Shown piece after piece: positions 34,193-42,415 of a stretch of DNA of 64,000 nt. The notes below the pieces were generated by a model, which had not been told where the DNA came from, ran no database searches, and saw only the letters and a list, made by a program, of their open reading frames with translations. Made by a program: the position numbers and the translations under genes. The DNA is taken from assembly GCF_013184805.1 (NCBI RefSeq), contig NZ_JAATNG010000001.1, positions 372,001 to 436,000 on the forward strand, read 5' to 3'. Source of the stretch: Pseudoruegeria sp. HB172150. GTDB lineage: Bacteria > Pseudomonadota > Alphaproteobacteria > Rhodobacterales > Rhodobacteraceae. How positions within the stretch are numbered: the stretch's first letter is position 1; the number at the start of each line of letters is the position of its first letter.

Positions 34193-34225
34193 GTGATCCC
34201 CGATGCCCGCGCGATCGGGGATCAC
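34193..34225. terminator. 12-bp hairpin at the lepA stop / small-gene boundary
   Basis: GTGATCCCCGAT (34193-34204) and ATCGGGGATCAC (34214-34225) pair around a 9-base loop. The right arm includes the lepA stop codon. There is no T-tract, so it may protect a 3' end or separate the two convergent transcripts. Confidence 0.5.
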
Positions 34226-36021
34226 CCATCCATCTTCAGCGCATTGATGAACGCTTCCTGCGGGATGTCGACCTTGCCGAACTGGCGCATCTTCTTCTTG
34301 CCGGCCTTCTGCTTTTCCAGAAGCTTCTTCTTCCGGGTGGCGTCGCCGCCGTAGCATTTCGCGGTCACGTCCTTGCGCAGCGCAGCCAGGGTCTCGCGCG
34401 CGATGACCTTGCCGCCGATGGCCGCCTGGATCGGGATCTTGAACATGTGGCGGGGGATCAGCTCTTTCAGCTTCTCGACCATGGCGCGGCCGCGCATTTC
34501 GGCGCGGTCGCGGTGGACCATGATGGAGAGCGCGTCGACCGGCTCCTCGTTCACGAGGATCGACATCTTGACGAGGTTGTCCTGCCGGTAGCCGGTGAGC
34601 TGGTAGTCGAAGCTGGCATAGCCCTTGGTGACCGATTTCAGCCGGTCGTAGAAGTCGAAGACCACCTCGTTCAGCGGCAGGTCGTAGACCACCATGGCGC
34701 GGGTGCCGGCATAGGTCAGATCCTCCTGAATGCCGCGGCGGTCCTGGCAGAGTTTCAGGACGTCGCCGAGATATTCGTCGGGGACGAGGATCGTCGCCTT
34801 GATGCGCGGTTCCTCGATATGGGCGATGGTGGTGATGTCGGGCATGTCGGCGGGATTGTGCAGCTCGCGCGTGGTGCCGTCCTTCATGTGGATGTGGTAG
34901 ATCACGCTGGGCGCGGTGGTGATCAGGTCGATGTCGTATTCGCGTTCGAGCCGGTCGCGGACGACTTCGAGGTGCAGGAGGCCGAGGAAGCCGCAGCGGA
35001 AGCCGAAGCCGAGGGCGGCGGAGGTTTCCATCTCGAAGGTAAAGGAGGCGTCGTTGAGGGCGAGCTTTTCTATCGCGACGCGCAGGTCCTCGAAATCGGC
35101 GGCGTCGACGGGGAAGAGGCCGCAGAAGACCACCGGGACCGAGGGCTTGAAGCCGGGGAGCGGTTTGTCGGTGCCCTTCTTCTCGAGGGTGATGGTGTCG
35201 CCGACCTTGGTGTCGCGGACCTGCTTGATCGAGCCGGTCCAGATGCCGATCTCGCCGGGGCCAAGCTCGGGGATGTCGACCATCGCGGGTTTCAGCACAG
35301 CGAGCTTGTCGACGCCATAGACGGCGCCGGTCTGCATCATCCTGATGCGGTCGCCCTTGCGGATGACGCCGTCCATGACGCGGATCAGGACGACGACGCC
35401 GAGATAGGGGTCGTACCAGCTGTCCACGAGCATAGCCTTGAGGGGCGCGTTGCGGTCGCCCTTGGGGGCGGGGAGGCGCTGGACGATGGCTTCCAGCACG
35501 TCGGGGATGCCGAGGCCGGTCTTGGCGGAGATCTCGATGGCGTCGTGGGCCTCGATGCCGATGACGTCCTCGATCTGTTCCTTCACCCGCTCCGGTTCGG
35601 CGGCGGGGAGGTCGATCTTGTTGAGGACCGGCACGATCTCGTGATCCGCCTCGATGGCCTGGTAGACGTTGGCGAGCGTCTGGGCCTCGACCCCCTGCGT
35701 GGCGTCGACGACCAGCAGCGAGCCCTCGACGGCGCGCATGCTGCGGCTGACCTCGTAGGCGAAGTCGACATGGCCGGGCGTGTCGATGAGGTTGAGCGTG
35801 TAGGTGTGGCCGTCCTGCGCCGGATAGTCGATCCGGACGGTATTGGCCTTGATGGTGATCCCGCGCTCGCGCTCGATGTCCATGGCATCGAGGAGCTGTT
35901 CCTTCATGTCGCGTTCGGCCACGGTGCCGGTGAGCTGGATCAGCCGGTCGGCAAGGGTGGATTTCCCGTGGTCGATATGGGCGACGATGGAGAAATTGCG
36001 GATGTAAGCGAGGTCGGTCAT
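34222..36021 (-). CDS. lepA: Elongation factor 4 (LepA)
   Basis: LepA is the ribosome-associated GTPase that remodels stalled or mistranslocated ribosomes. The 599 residues start [22 protein letters not shown] (G1 P-loop AHIDHGKST). DTPGHVDF (G3) and [12 protein letters not shown] (G4) follow, and the C-terminus has the LepA-specific [21 protein letters not shown]. The start at 36021 gives the usual family length. Its 3' end has the second, truncated copy 500 bases downstream. Confidence 0.96.
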   Translation of the reverse strand: MTDLAYIRNFSIVAHIDHGKSTLADRLIQLTGTVAERDMKEQLLDAMDIERERGITIKANTVRIDYPAQDGHTYTLNLIDTPGHVDFAYEVSRSMRAVEGSLLVVDATQGVEAQTLANVYQAIEADHEIVPVLNKIDLPAAEPERVKEQIEDVIGIEAHDAIEISAKTGLGIPDVLEAIVQRLPAPKGDRNAPLKAMLVDSWYDPYLGVVVLIRVMDGVIRKGDRIRMMQTGAVYGVDKLAVLKPAMVDIPELGPGEIGIWTGSIKQVRDTKVGDTITLEKKGTDKPLPGFKPSVPVVFCGLFPVDAADFEDLRVAIEKLALNDASFTFEMETSAALGFGFRCGFLGLLHLEVVRDRLEREYDIDLITTAPSVIYHIHMKDGTTRELHNPADMPDITTIAHIEEPRIKATILVPDEYLGDVLKLCQDRRGIQEDLTYAGTRAMVVYDLPLNEVVFDFYDRLKSVTKGYASFDYQLTGYRQDNLVKMSILVNEEPVDALSIMVHRDRAEMRGRAMVEKLKELIPRHMFKIPIQAAIGGKVIARETLAALRKDVTAKCYGGDATRKKKLLEKQKAGKKKMRQFGKVDIPQEAFINALKMDG

Positions 36022-36106
36022 TGCGGTGATATGCTGGCGAAACGGTGCGCCGTCAATGGGGCGCGAGGGGCTTGCGACGCAGGGGAGCGGGGCTAGGTGG
36101 TTCGGC

Positions 36107-36250
36107 ATGAACATGGGTGTGGCAATCGCAATCGGGATCGCCATCGGCACCGGGATCGGCGTGGCGATGGGGAACATCGGCGCCGGGATCGCGGCTGGGG
36201 CCGGGATCGGGGCCGCACTTGGAGTAATCGCGGGCCGGGGCAAGAAGTAG
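36107..36250 (+). CDS. Glycine-zipper small protein
   Basis: The 47-residue protein is almost entirely Gly/Ala/Ile ([22 protein letters not shown], then [20 protein letters not shown]) and ends RGKK. That is a glycine-zipper pattern fit for helix packing in membranes. AGGTGG lies 6 bases before the ATG. It is divergent from lepA with an 85-base gap. Function is unknown. Confidence 0.7.
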   Translation: MNMGVAIAIGIAIGTGIGVAMGNIGAGIAAGAGIGAALGVIAGRGKK

Positions 36251-36292
36251 AGTGGTTCAGCCCGGCGTATGCTTCGGCTGGGTGGCACGAAT

Positions 36293-36338
36293 GGTGGGTG
36301 AACCCGCGCCGTGCGGCGCGGGACCACCCACCCTACGG
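36293..36338 (+). repeat. REP-like hairpin with CCCACCCTACGG tail, copy B
   Basis: An outer stem GGTGGGT/ACCCACC (36293-36299 with 36326-36332) encloses an inner 9-bp stem CCCGCGCCG/CGGCGCGGG. The 3' side continues CTACGG, as at 32033-32038. Both copies have the same orientation on the plus strand and lie in non-coding sequence. Confidence 0.65.
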
Positions 36339-36441
36339 CGCGGGACTGGTGTTGGGAGAGGCGCGCGGGGCGCGATCTGTGGAAAATGAACCGGGGGTGC
36401 GGTAGTGGGGAGGTGCTCGACTATCTCAGGGACAAGTGATC

Positions 36442-36717
36442 ATGGCTGACATTGCCCTCCGCGTCCGCGTGACCGGCCGGGTTCAGGGGGTCTGGTTCCG
36501 GGGCTGGACGCAGGCGGAGGCTTCGGCTCTGGGCCTGTCTGGCTGGGTCCGGAACGAGGCGGACGGGTCGGTGTCGGCGCTGATAACGGGGCCGGAGGAT
36601 AAGGTCGCGCAGATGGTGCGGGCGCTGCACCGGGGGCCGGAGCTGGCGCGGGTTGCGGCAGTCGAGTCCGAAGAGGTCGCGGAGCGGGCGGAGGGGCCGT
36701 TCCGGGTGCTGCGCTAG
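36442..36717 (+). CDS. acyP: Acylphosphatase
   Basis: This small enzyme hydrolyses acyl phosphates. The 91 residues start MADIALRVRVTGRVQGVWFRG, which includes the conserved VQGVWFR phosphate-binding loop. The catalytic Asn/Trp segment WVRNEADGSVSALITGPEDKV follows. The length is exactly that of the family. AGGGA lies 9 bases upstream of ATG 36442. Confidence 0.94.
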   Translation: MADIALRVRVTGRVQGVWFRGWTQAEASALGLSGWVRNEADGSVSALITGPEDKVAQMVRALHRGPELARVAAVESEEVAERAEGPFRVLR

Positions 36718-36812
36718 GGCGTTTCGGGAACGCCTGCACTGGCGATGCCATATAGCCCCGCCTGCGCCTGGTTCATTGACGGCGATTGTGGGACAGGAGT
36801 TTCCGGCGCGGC

Positions 36813-37457
36813 CTAGTTCTTCTTCTTGCCCTTGCCGCCGGAGTTCTTGGTCTTGCCGGCACTGCCGCTGCTGCCGCCCGCGGCGGGGCTGCCGCTGCTG
36901 ACCTCGCCCGGGGGCGTGACGGCGGGACCGGGGCGCATGTCGTGCGGGGCGAACCAGTTGGCGGAGGCGCGGTGGCAGGCCTCTACCTCGTCCCAGGCGC
37001 GTCGGGAGCCGTTCAGTTTCAGCCGGTCCTGATTGCCGTTGTCATAAGAGATCTCCATGACCAGCGCGCGCTGGAATTCGCGGATGAAATTCATCTTGTT
37101 GCTTTGGGCGAAGAGGAAGACCGGCTCTCCGGGTTCGAACTGGTAGCCGGTGGCAGACACGTCCCAGACCGGGTGGCTGTCGAACTGGATCTGCAGCGTG
37201 TAGTCGTGGCCGTCGCGCAGGCTGGACCAGTTCTCGTTTGAGATCATCACGTAGAAATTGTCGTGCACCGGATTGCGGCCGACACGGATCCCGGTGCCGC
37301 TGTTCCACGAGACGGTGGCGTAACAGCCGTTGTCCATGCGGGGTTCGAGCTGGACGTCCCAGTTGCCGGTCTTGGTCCAGTAGGCGCCGTCTTCGGCTGC
37401 TGCCGATGCGGCGGCGAGGGCGAGGGCAAGAATATGGCCCAAGTGGCGGATCTGCAT
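36813..37457 (-). CDS. Secreted protein with basic disordered tail
   Basis: The 214-residue protein starts (37457) MQIRHLGHILALALAAASAAAED, a Sec signal. A beta-rich domain of about 140 residues (WNSGTGIRVGRNPVHDNFYVMIS, GYQFEPGEPVFLFAQ) is followed by a Ser/Gly-rich linker and the basic end KTKNSGGKGKKKN. GGAGG lies 5 bases upstream. I do not recognise the family. The basic tail may bind a membrane or polyanion. Confidence 0.75.
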   Translation of the reverse strand: MQIRHLGHILALALAAASAAAEDGAYWTKTGNWDVQLEPRMDNGCYATVSWNSGTGIRVGRNPVHDNFYVMISNENWSSLRDGHDYTLQIQFDSHPVWDVSATGYQFEPGEPVFLFAQSNKMNFIREFQRALVMEISYDNGNQDRLKLNGSRRAWDEVEACHRASANWFAPHDMRPGPAVTPPGEVSSGSPAAGGSSGSAGKTKNSGGKGKKKN

Positions 37458-37621
37458 GATGCCTCCGGAAAATGCTGTTTTGCCCGGAGTTTGCCACGGG
37501 CCGGTCCGGGCAGGCAAGCGTGGCGGGGCGGAATGACGGGGCTCGTGTTGATCTGGCACAAGGAATGCATGCGGATATTGGAATATGTGAGGCGCAGGTT
37601 TTCCGGTTGGAGGAAGTCTCG

Positions 37622-37798
37622 ATGGTACGGCTGGCGATGACGCTGTTTTCGGTGATTGCGACGACGCTGATGGGCACGTTCGTGATCGTGGCGCTGGTGG
37701 CGGGGTATGTCACCCTTGTGCCGATCCTGGTGGCGGCCGGTCTGGGGTTCGTCGCGGCGGTGCCGGTGTCCTGGTTCGTGGCGCGCGCGATTTCTTAG
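37622..37798 (+). CDS. Small membrane protein (CTP-synthetase-like gene track unknown)
   Basis: The 58 residues are two hydrophobic helices (MTLFSVIATTLMGTFVIVALVAG and LVPILVAAGLGFVAAVPVSWF). GGAGG precedes the ATG at 37622. The stop overlaps the convergent esterase stop by four bases. It is a small inner-membrane protein of unknown function. No link to CTP synthetase is evident in the sequence, despite similar names sometimes used for such proteins. Confidence 0.7.
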   Translation: MVRLAMTLFSVIATTLMGTFVIVALVAGYVTLVPILVAAGLGFVAAVPVSWFVARAIS

Positions 37799-38553
37799 GC
37801 GTCGAGCCAGGTCCTCAGGGCCGCCTCGAATTCGCGGGGCTTGTCGGCGTGGAGCCAGTGACCGGCGCCGGGGATCTTGGCGAAGCGGGCCTGCGGGAAC
37901 AGCGCCTTGATGCGGTCGCGGTGTTCGGGCCGGACGTAGTGGCTCTCGGCGCCCGAGAGGAACAGCGTGGGCGTGTCGGTGCTGGCGTCGATGTCGGGGA
38001 AACCGGTGATGCCGTCCATTTCCCTGTCCAGCACGTCGAGGTTCAGGCGCCAGCGGTGCTCCTTTCGGTCGAGGGACTGGAGGAGGAAGGCGCGGGTGCC
38101 GTCTTCGGGAACTGAATCCTTCAGCTGGGCGTCGGCGTCGCTGCGGGTTTCGACGCTGGTGAGGTCGACGCCGCGCATGGCCACGATCAGCGGGCGCTGG
38201 TCGTGGTCATAGGCGGTGGGGGCGATGTCGGCGACGGTCAGGCGGCGGATCAGGTCGGGGCGGGTGAGGGCGAGGACCATCGCGGCCTTGCCGCCCATCG
38301 AGTGGCCGACGACATCCATAGGCGCGCCATGATGCTCGATGACCTCGGCGAGGTCGCCGGCCATGTCGTCGTAGCTGTTGGTGTCGTGCCACGGGCTCTG
38401 GCCGTGGTTGCGCATGTCGACGGCGAGGACCTGGCCGCGGTCCGAGAGCCGCTTGGAGATCACGCCCCAGTTGCGGGCGGAGCCGAAGAGGCCGTGGACG
38501 ATAAGGACGGCGGGTTTGGCAGTGGGCTCGCCGGTGACGATGGTGTTCAGCAT
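37795..38553 (-). CDS. Alpha/beta-hydrolase esterase (YbfF-like)
   Basis: The 252-residue hydrolase shows VLIVHGLFGSARNWGVISKRL (oxyanion HG) and the nucleophile elbow VGHSMGGKAAM. The acid region TPTLFLSGAESHYV and catalytic His in IPGAGHWLHADKP complete the triad. This is the layout of YbfF-type acyl-CoA and palmitoyl esterases. The substrate is unknown. No signal peptide is present, so it is cytoplasmic. Confidence 0.92.
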   Translation of the reverse strand: MLNTIVTGEPTAKPAVLIVHGLFGSARNWGVISKRLSDRGQVLAVDMRNHGQSPWHDTNSYDDMAGDLAEVIEHHGAPMDVVGHSMGGKAAMVLALTRPDLIRRLTVADIAPTAYDHDQRPLIVAMRGVDLTSVETRSDADAQLKDSVPEDGTRAFLLQSLDRKEHRWRLNLDVLDREMDGITGFPDIDASTDTPTLFLSGAESHYVRPEHRDRIKALFPQARFAKIPGAGHWLHADKPREFEAALRTWLDA

Positions 38554-38640
38554 GGCGCTGGCATAGCGCGGGGCGTTGGGGCTTTCCAGAGGGCGCGCGG
38601 GCGGTTAGGATCGAATGTCTGCGAAACCGGGGGGTTATGC

Positions 38641-39015
38641 ATGGGGACGGTCCGAGGGCCGGAGGCGCTGGCAGCGTCTCTGGCGGATGTTTTCGAGAAG
38701 AAGCTGAAGCTGAAGGGCGACGGGCTGGAGGCGAAACTGGCCGGCGGCGGCGCGAAGCTGCCTGAGTGGGTGCAGGCCGAGGCCGGCGCGATCGCCGAGG
38801 CGGCGGCGCTGGCGCATCATCCGAAGCTGTGGATGCGGGTGGATGAGGGGGCGCTTGAGGCGGGCTACAAGCGCTGCGTGCGCTGGGCGAAGGGCGTGGA
38901 CCTGAAGGCGGAGCGGCGCGGCAAGGTGCTGGACTGGGCTGCCGGGACGGCGTTCAACCTGCTCATCGTGATCGCGGCGTTCATCGGCTACCTGGTGTGG
39001 TCGGGGCACGTCTGA
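38641..39015 (+). CDS. Hypothetical protein with C-terminal helix
   Basis: The frame encodes 124 residues. The first 95 are charged and helical (DVFEKKLKLKGDGLEAKLAGG, LWMRVDEGALEAGYKRCVRWAKG) and end in one transmembrane helix (NLLIVIAAFIGYLVWSG). G-rich sequence precedes ATG 38641. A tail-anchored topology is likely. Function is unknown. Confidence 0.7.
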   Translation: MGTVRGPEALAASLADVFEKKLKLKGDGLEAKLAGGGAKLPEWVQAEAGAIAEAAALAHHPKLWMRVDEGALEAGYKRCVRWAKGVDLKAERRGKVLDWAAGTAFNLLIVIAAFIGYLVWSGHV

Positions 39016-39036
39016 GGGACGCGCCCCTGGCCGGTT

Positions 39037-40935
39037 TCAGGCGGCGACCAGCGGGTAGCCGAGCTTGCCGACCGCTTCACGGATTTCGTCGAGGATCGCC
39101 GGGTCGTCGATGGTGGCGGGCATCTTGAAGTCCTGGCCGTCGGCGATCTTGACCATGGTGGCGCGGAGGATCTTGCCGGAGCGCGTTTTCGGCAGGCGGT
39201 CGACCACGGCGACGAGTTTGAAGGCGGCGACGGGGCCGATCTGGTCGCGGACCAGTTTCACGCATTCCTTCGCGATTTCCTCGTGCGGGCGGTTCACGCC
39301 CGTGGTGAGGCAGACGAAGCCCATGGGAAGCTGGCCCTTCAGCTCGTCCGAGACGCCGATCACCGCGCATTCGGCGACGTCGGGGTGGGAGGCGAGGACC
39401 TCTTCCATGCCGCCGGTGGACAGGCGGTGGCCGGCGACGTTGATGACGTCGTCGGTGCGGGCCATGATCCAGAGATAGCCGTCCTCGTCCTTCATGCCGG
39501 CGTCGCCGGTTTCGTAGTAGCCGGGGAAGTGGTCGAGGTAGGATTTCTTGAACCGCTCGGGTGCGTTCCAGAGGGTGGGCAGCGTGCCCGGCGGCAGCGG
39601 CAGCTTCACCGCGATGGCGCCGAGGGTGCCGGGGGGCACCTCGTGCCCCGCCTCGTCGAGGATGTGGATGTCGTAGCCGGGCATGGCGACGGTGGGAGAG
39701 CCGATCTTGATTGGCAGGAGTTCGACCCCGGCTGGGTTGCCGGCGATGGTCCAGCCGGTTTCCGTCTGCCACCAGTGGTCGATGACCGGAACGCCCAGCA
39801 GGTCCCTGGCCCAGTTGATCGTGTCGGGGTCGGCGCGTTCGCCCGCGAGGTAGAGTGCGCGCAGGCCGGAGATATCGTATTTCTTCAGGAACTCGCCCTT
39901 GGGGTCCTGCCGCTTGATGGCGCGGAAGGCGGTGGGGGCGGTGAAGAAGCTTTTCACGTTATGCTCGGAGATCACGCGCCAGAAGGTGCCGGCGTCGGGG
40001 GTGCCGATCGGCTTGCCCTCGAACACGATGGTGGTGTTGCCGTGGATCAGGGGGGCGTAGCAGATGTAGCTGTGGCCCACGACCCAGCCGACATCCGACG
40101 CGGCCCAGAACACCTCTCCCGGGTCGACGTTGTAGATGTTCTTCATCGACCAGTTCAGCGCCACGAGGTGGCCGGCGGTTGGGCGGACGACGCCCTTCGG
40201 CTGGCCCGTCGTGCCGGAGGTGTAGAGGATGTAGGCGGGGTGGTTGCCTTCGACGGGAACGCATTCCGCCGGTTCGACGCCGAACTGGATGCCGTGCCAG
40301 TTGTAGTCGCGGCCTTCCTCGAGATGCGCGACCTCCTGTTCGCGCTGGAAGATCACGCAGAAGTCGGGCTTGTGCGTGGACTGTTCCAGCGCGCCGTCGA
40401 GGAGCGGTTTGTAATGAACGATGCGGCCCGGCTCGATCCCGCAGGAGGCGGCGATGATGCATTTCGGCTTGGCGTCGTCGATGCGGACGGCGAGTTCATG
40501 GGCGGCGAAGCCGCCGAAAACCACGGAATGGATCGCGCCGAGGCGGGCGCAGGCGAGCATCGCTTCCAGCGCCTCGGGGATCATCGGCATGTAGATGATG
40601 ACGCGGTCACCCTTTTCCACGCCCTTGGCGCGAAGCGCGCCTGCGAGCTGAGCGACGCGGTTCCGGAGGTTCACGTAGGTGATGCGGCGGGTGACGCCGG
40701 AGACGGGGCTGTCATGGATGATCGCGACCTGATCGCCGCGCCCGGCCTCGACATGGCGGTCGACCGCGTTCCAGCAGGTGTTGACCTTTGCGTCGGCGAA
40801 CCATTCGTAAATGTGGTCGCCGCGGTCGTAGAGCGCCTGTTTCGGCGGTTCGACCCAGTCTATCGCTTTCGATTGTTCCAGCCAGAAGCCTTCCGGATCG
40901 TTTTTCCAGGCTTCGTAGACGTCTGCGTATGCCAT
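39037..40935 (-). CDS. prpE: Propionyl-CoA synthetase PrpE
   Basis: This ANL-family ligase activates propionate (and acetate) as acyl-AMP and then acyl-CoA. The 632 residues include ILYTSGTTGQPKGVV (236-250) as the AMP loop, DHWWQTETGW and YYETGDAGMKDEDGYLWIMAR. The C-terminal Lys that is acylated for control lies in LPKTRSGKILR (K588). The start MAYADVYEAWKNDPEGFW and the length match PrpE rather than Acs. It is a single gene, read toward the small protein gene at 38641. Confidence 0.94.
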   Translation of the reverse strand: MAYADVYEAWKNDPEGFWLEQSKAIDWVEPPKQALYDRGDHIYEWFADAKVNTCWNAVDRHVEAGRGDQVAIIHDSPVSGVTRRITYVNLRNRVAQLAGALRAKGVEKGDRVIIYMPMIPEALEAMLACARLGAIHSVVFGGFAAHELAVRIDDAKPKCIIAASCGIEPGRIVHYKPLLDGALEQSTHKPDFCVIFQREQEVAHLEEGRDYNWHGIQFGVEPAECVPVEGNHPAYILYTSGTTGQPKGVVRPTAGHLVALNWSMKNIYNVDPGEVFWAASDVGWVVGHSYICYAPLIHGNTTIVFEGKPIGTPDAGTFWRVISEHNVKSFFTAPTAFRAIKRQDPKGEFLKKYDISGLRALYLAGERADPDTINWARDLLGVPVIDHWWQTETGWTIAGNPAGVELLPIKIGSPTVAMPGYDIHILDEAGHEVPPGTLGAIAVKLPLPPGTLPTLWNAPERFKKSYLDHFPGYYETGDAGMKDEDGYLWIMARTDDVINVAGHRLSTGGMEEVLASHPDVAECAVIGVSDELKGQLPMGFVCLTTGVNRPHEEIAKECVKLVRDQIGPVAAFKLVAVVDRLPKTRSGKILRATMVKIADGQDFKMPATIDDPAILDEIREAVGKLGYPLVAA

Positions 40936-41096
40936 GGTATGCCCTCCTCGCTCCCGTGATCTGCTTTAGCCTTGACCCTGCGTCCGGGCAAGCGGGGCAG
41001 GCTGCGGTATCCGGTCACTGTTCGCGTTAACGGGGGGATGCGCGGGCTGTCGGAATGCGGTTAGGGTGGCAGCGATATGCTTGGGGGATGACGGTG

Positions 41097-42074
41097 ATGC
41101 GGGGAATACTGCTTTGTTTGGTGCTGGTGCTGACGAGTTCCGGGGCGGAGGCGCAGGGGCGCTGGCGGAGTTATGACGGCGGGTCGCGGGAGATCATCGC
41201 GGGCGCGAGCGTCTGCCCGATGGATGACGCGGTAACAGCGAATTACTTTTGCTTCGGCCTGTCCTGCAGCGCCGAACGGCCGCTGTCCTTCGAGGTGCTG
41301 TTCGCCGGGGGCGAGATGGCCGACGAGGTGACCGGCGTTCTGGAGGTCGACGGACTGGAGGTCGCACGTTTGCCGATGGCGCGGGTGCGGCCGCCTGAGG
41401 GGGAGTCGGTGTATTACGCGGCCTATGACCCGGCGGCGCACGGGGCCGCAGTGGAGGCGCTGAAAGGCGGGACCCGGGCGACGGTCTCGCTGGTCTCGCC
41501 GGTGTTCACGCTGCGCCACGAGATGGGGCTGCGCTGGTCCGCGCGGATGATCGAGGAGGCAATGGCGGCCTGCGGGAGCGAGATGGCGGCGCCCGTCGCG
41601 CCGGTGGCGGAACCGGCGCCTGTGGCGGAAGGCGCGACGCTGCCGGTGATCGCGATCCCGACGGTTCCGGCCCCGGCGCCCGCGCCGGACCTGCCTGCCC
41701 CGGCGCTGGAGGTTCTGGCGGAGGTGCGCGATGCGTGCATCGACGGGACGGTGACTGTTCAGGAGGGCTTCGTCACCGAGACGGACCTGGACCTGGACGG
41801 GGTGCCGGACCTGGTGGTGGATTACGGCGGGGCGGCCTGTTCGTCGATGGGGACGCTGTTCTGCGGGTCGGCGGGATGCCTGCAGGCGCTTTACCGGCAG
41901 CTGCCGGGCGGCGGGTACGACCTGGTCTACAGGGCCAACATCTACGGGTTCGAGACCAATCAGGTGACCGTCACCGAGATGAGCACACACGGGTCCTATT
42001 GCGGGCGCGTGGGGGCCGAGGGATGCACGCTGCGTTTCGTCTGGGAAGACGGAAAGCTGGTGCCGCTGGAGTAG
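41097..42074 (+). CDS. Secreted two-domain protein of unknown function
   Basis: The 325-residue protein has a signal peptide (MRGILLCLVLVLTSSGAEAQ). An N-terminal domain with Cys pairs (VCPMDDAVTANYFCFGLSCSAE) is joined by a Pro/Ala-rich linker of about 40 residues to a C-terminal domain. That domain carries DLDLDGVPDLVVDYGGAACSS, a calcium-binding-like DxDxDxxxD loop. GGGGGA precedes the ATG at 41097. I do not recognise the family. Confidence 0.78.
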   Translation: MRGILLCLVLVLTSSGAEAQGRWRSYDGGSREIIAGASVCPMDDAVTANYFCFGLSCSAERPLSFEVLFAGGEMADEVTGVLEVDGLEVARLPMARVRPPEGESVYYAAYDPAAHGAAVEALKGGTRATVSLVSPVFTLRHEMGLRWSARMIEEAMAACGSEMAAPVAPVAEPAPVAEGATLPVIAIPTVPAPAPAPDLPAPALEVLAEVRDACIDGTVTVQEGFVTETDLDLDGVPDLVVDYGGAACSSMGTLFCGSAGCLQALYRQLPGGGYDLVYRANIYGFETNQVTVTEMSTHGSYCGRVGAEGCTLRFVWEDGKLVPLE

Positions 42075-42088
42075 CGTTCGGGCGCCGA

Positions 42089-42117
42089 TCACATCTGCTG
42101 TAACAGATGAAATGTGA
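42089..42117. promoter_or_regulatory. Palindromic site upstream of the 17-residue ORF
   Basis: TCACAT (42089-42094) and ATGTGA (42112-42117) enclose CATCTG/CAGATG around a 6-base centre. The site is a nested dyad, possibly a regulator-binding site or a small hairpin. No protein can be assigned to it. Confidence 0.35.
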
Positions 42118-42156
42118 GTTGCCGGATCGCGGAAATCGGCGCTGAGATTTCTGTCA

Positions 42157-42180
42157 GGCCGGGGCAATTACGCCCCGGCC
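42157..42180 (+). terminator. GC hairpin before the 17-residue ORF
   Basis: GGCCGGGGC (42157-42165) and GCCCCGGCC (42172-42180) close a 6-base loop. It may terminate the 41097 gene or form the 5' leader of the small ORF that starts 20 bases later. No T-tract follows. Confidence 0.5.
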
Positions 42181-42200
42181 GATTCAGAGGACGAACGCCC

Positions 42201-42254
42201 ATGGGCGACAAGAAAGCCGCGCCGAAGAAGGCCGGCGGACCGAAACCAAAGTAA
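42201..42254 (+). CDS. Candidate 17-residue basic peptide
   Basis: The frame reads MGDKKAAPKKAGGPKPK then TAA. AGAGGA lies about 10 bases upstream and a terminator-like hairpin about 14 bases downstream. The sequence is lysine/alanine/proline-rich, typical of disordered nucleic-acid-binding tails, and could be a real microprotein. With no comparison available I keep confidence low. Confidence 0.4.
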   Translation: MGDKKAAPKKAGGPKPK

Positions 42255-42268
42255 CGTAAGGCACGGGG

Positions 42269-42303
42269 GCCGCGCCGCTCAGCCCTTTCGGTCGGCGCGG
42301 CTT
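42269..42303 (+). terminator. Terminator-like hairpin after the 17-residue ORF
   Basis: GCCGCGCCG (42269-42277) pairs with CGGCGCGGC (42293-42301) across a 15-base loop and runs into TT. It would close a short transcript covering the peptide frame. Confidence 0.55.
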
Positions 42304-42415
42304 CCAGGGTGAGTGACTTGCGTTCCGTCCCCGGGAATTCATTGCCAGATCATTGGATGACGCGCCGCTCCGGGTGAGGCGACAACCTTGCCCGGACCAT
42401 TGCTGTGCCGGGCCG

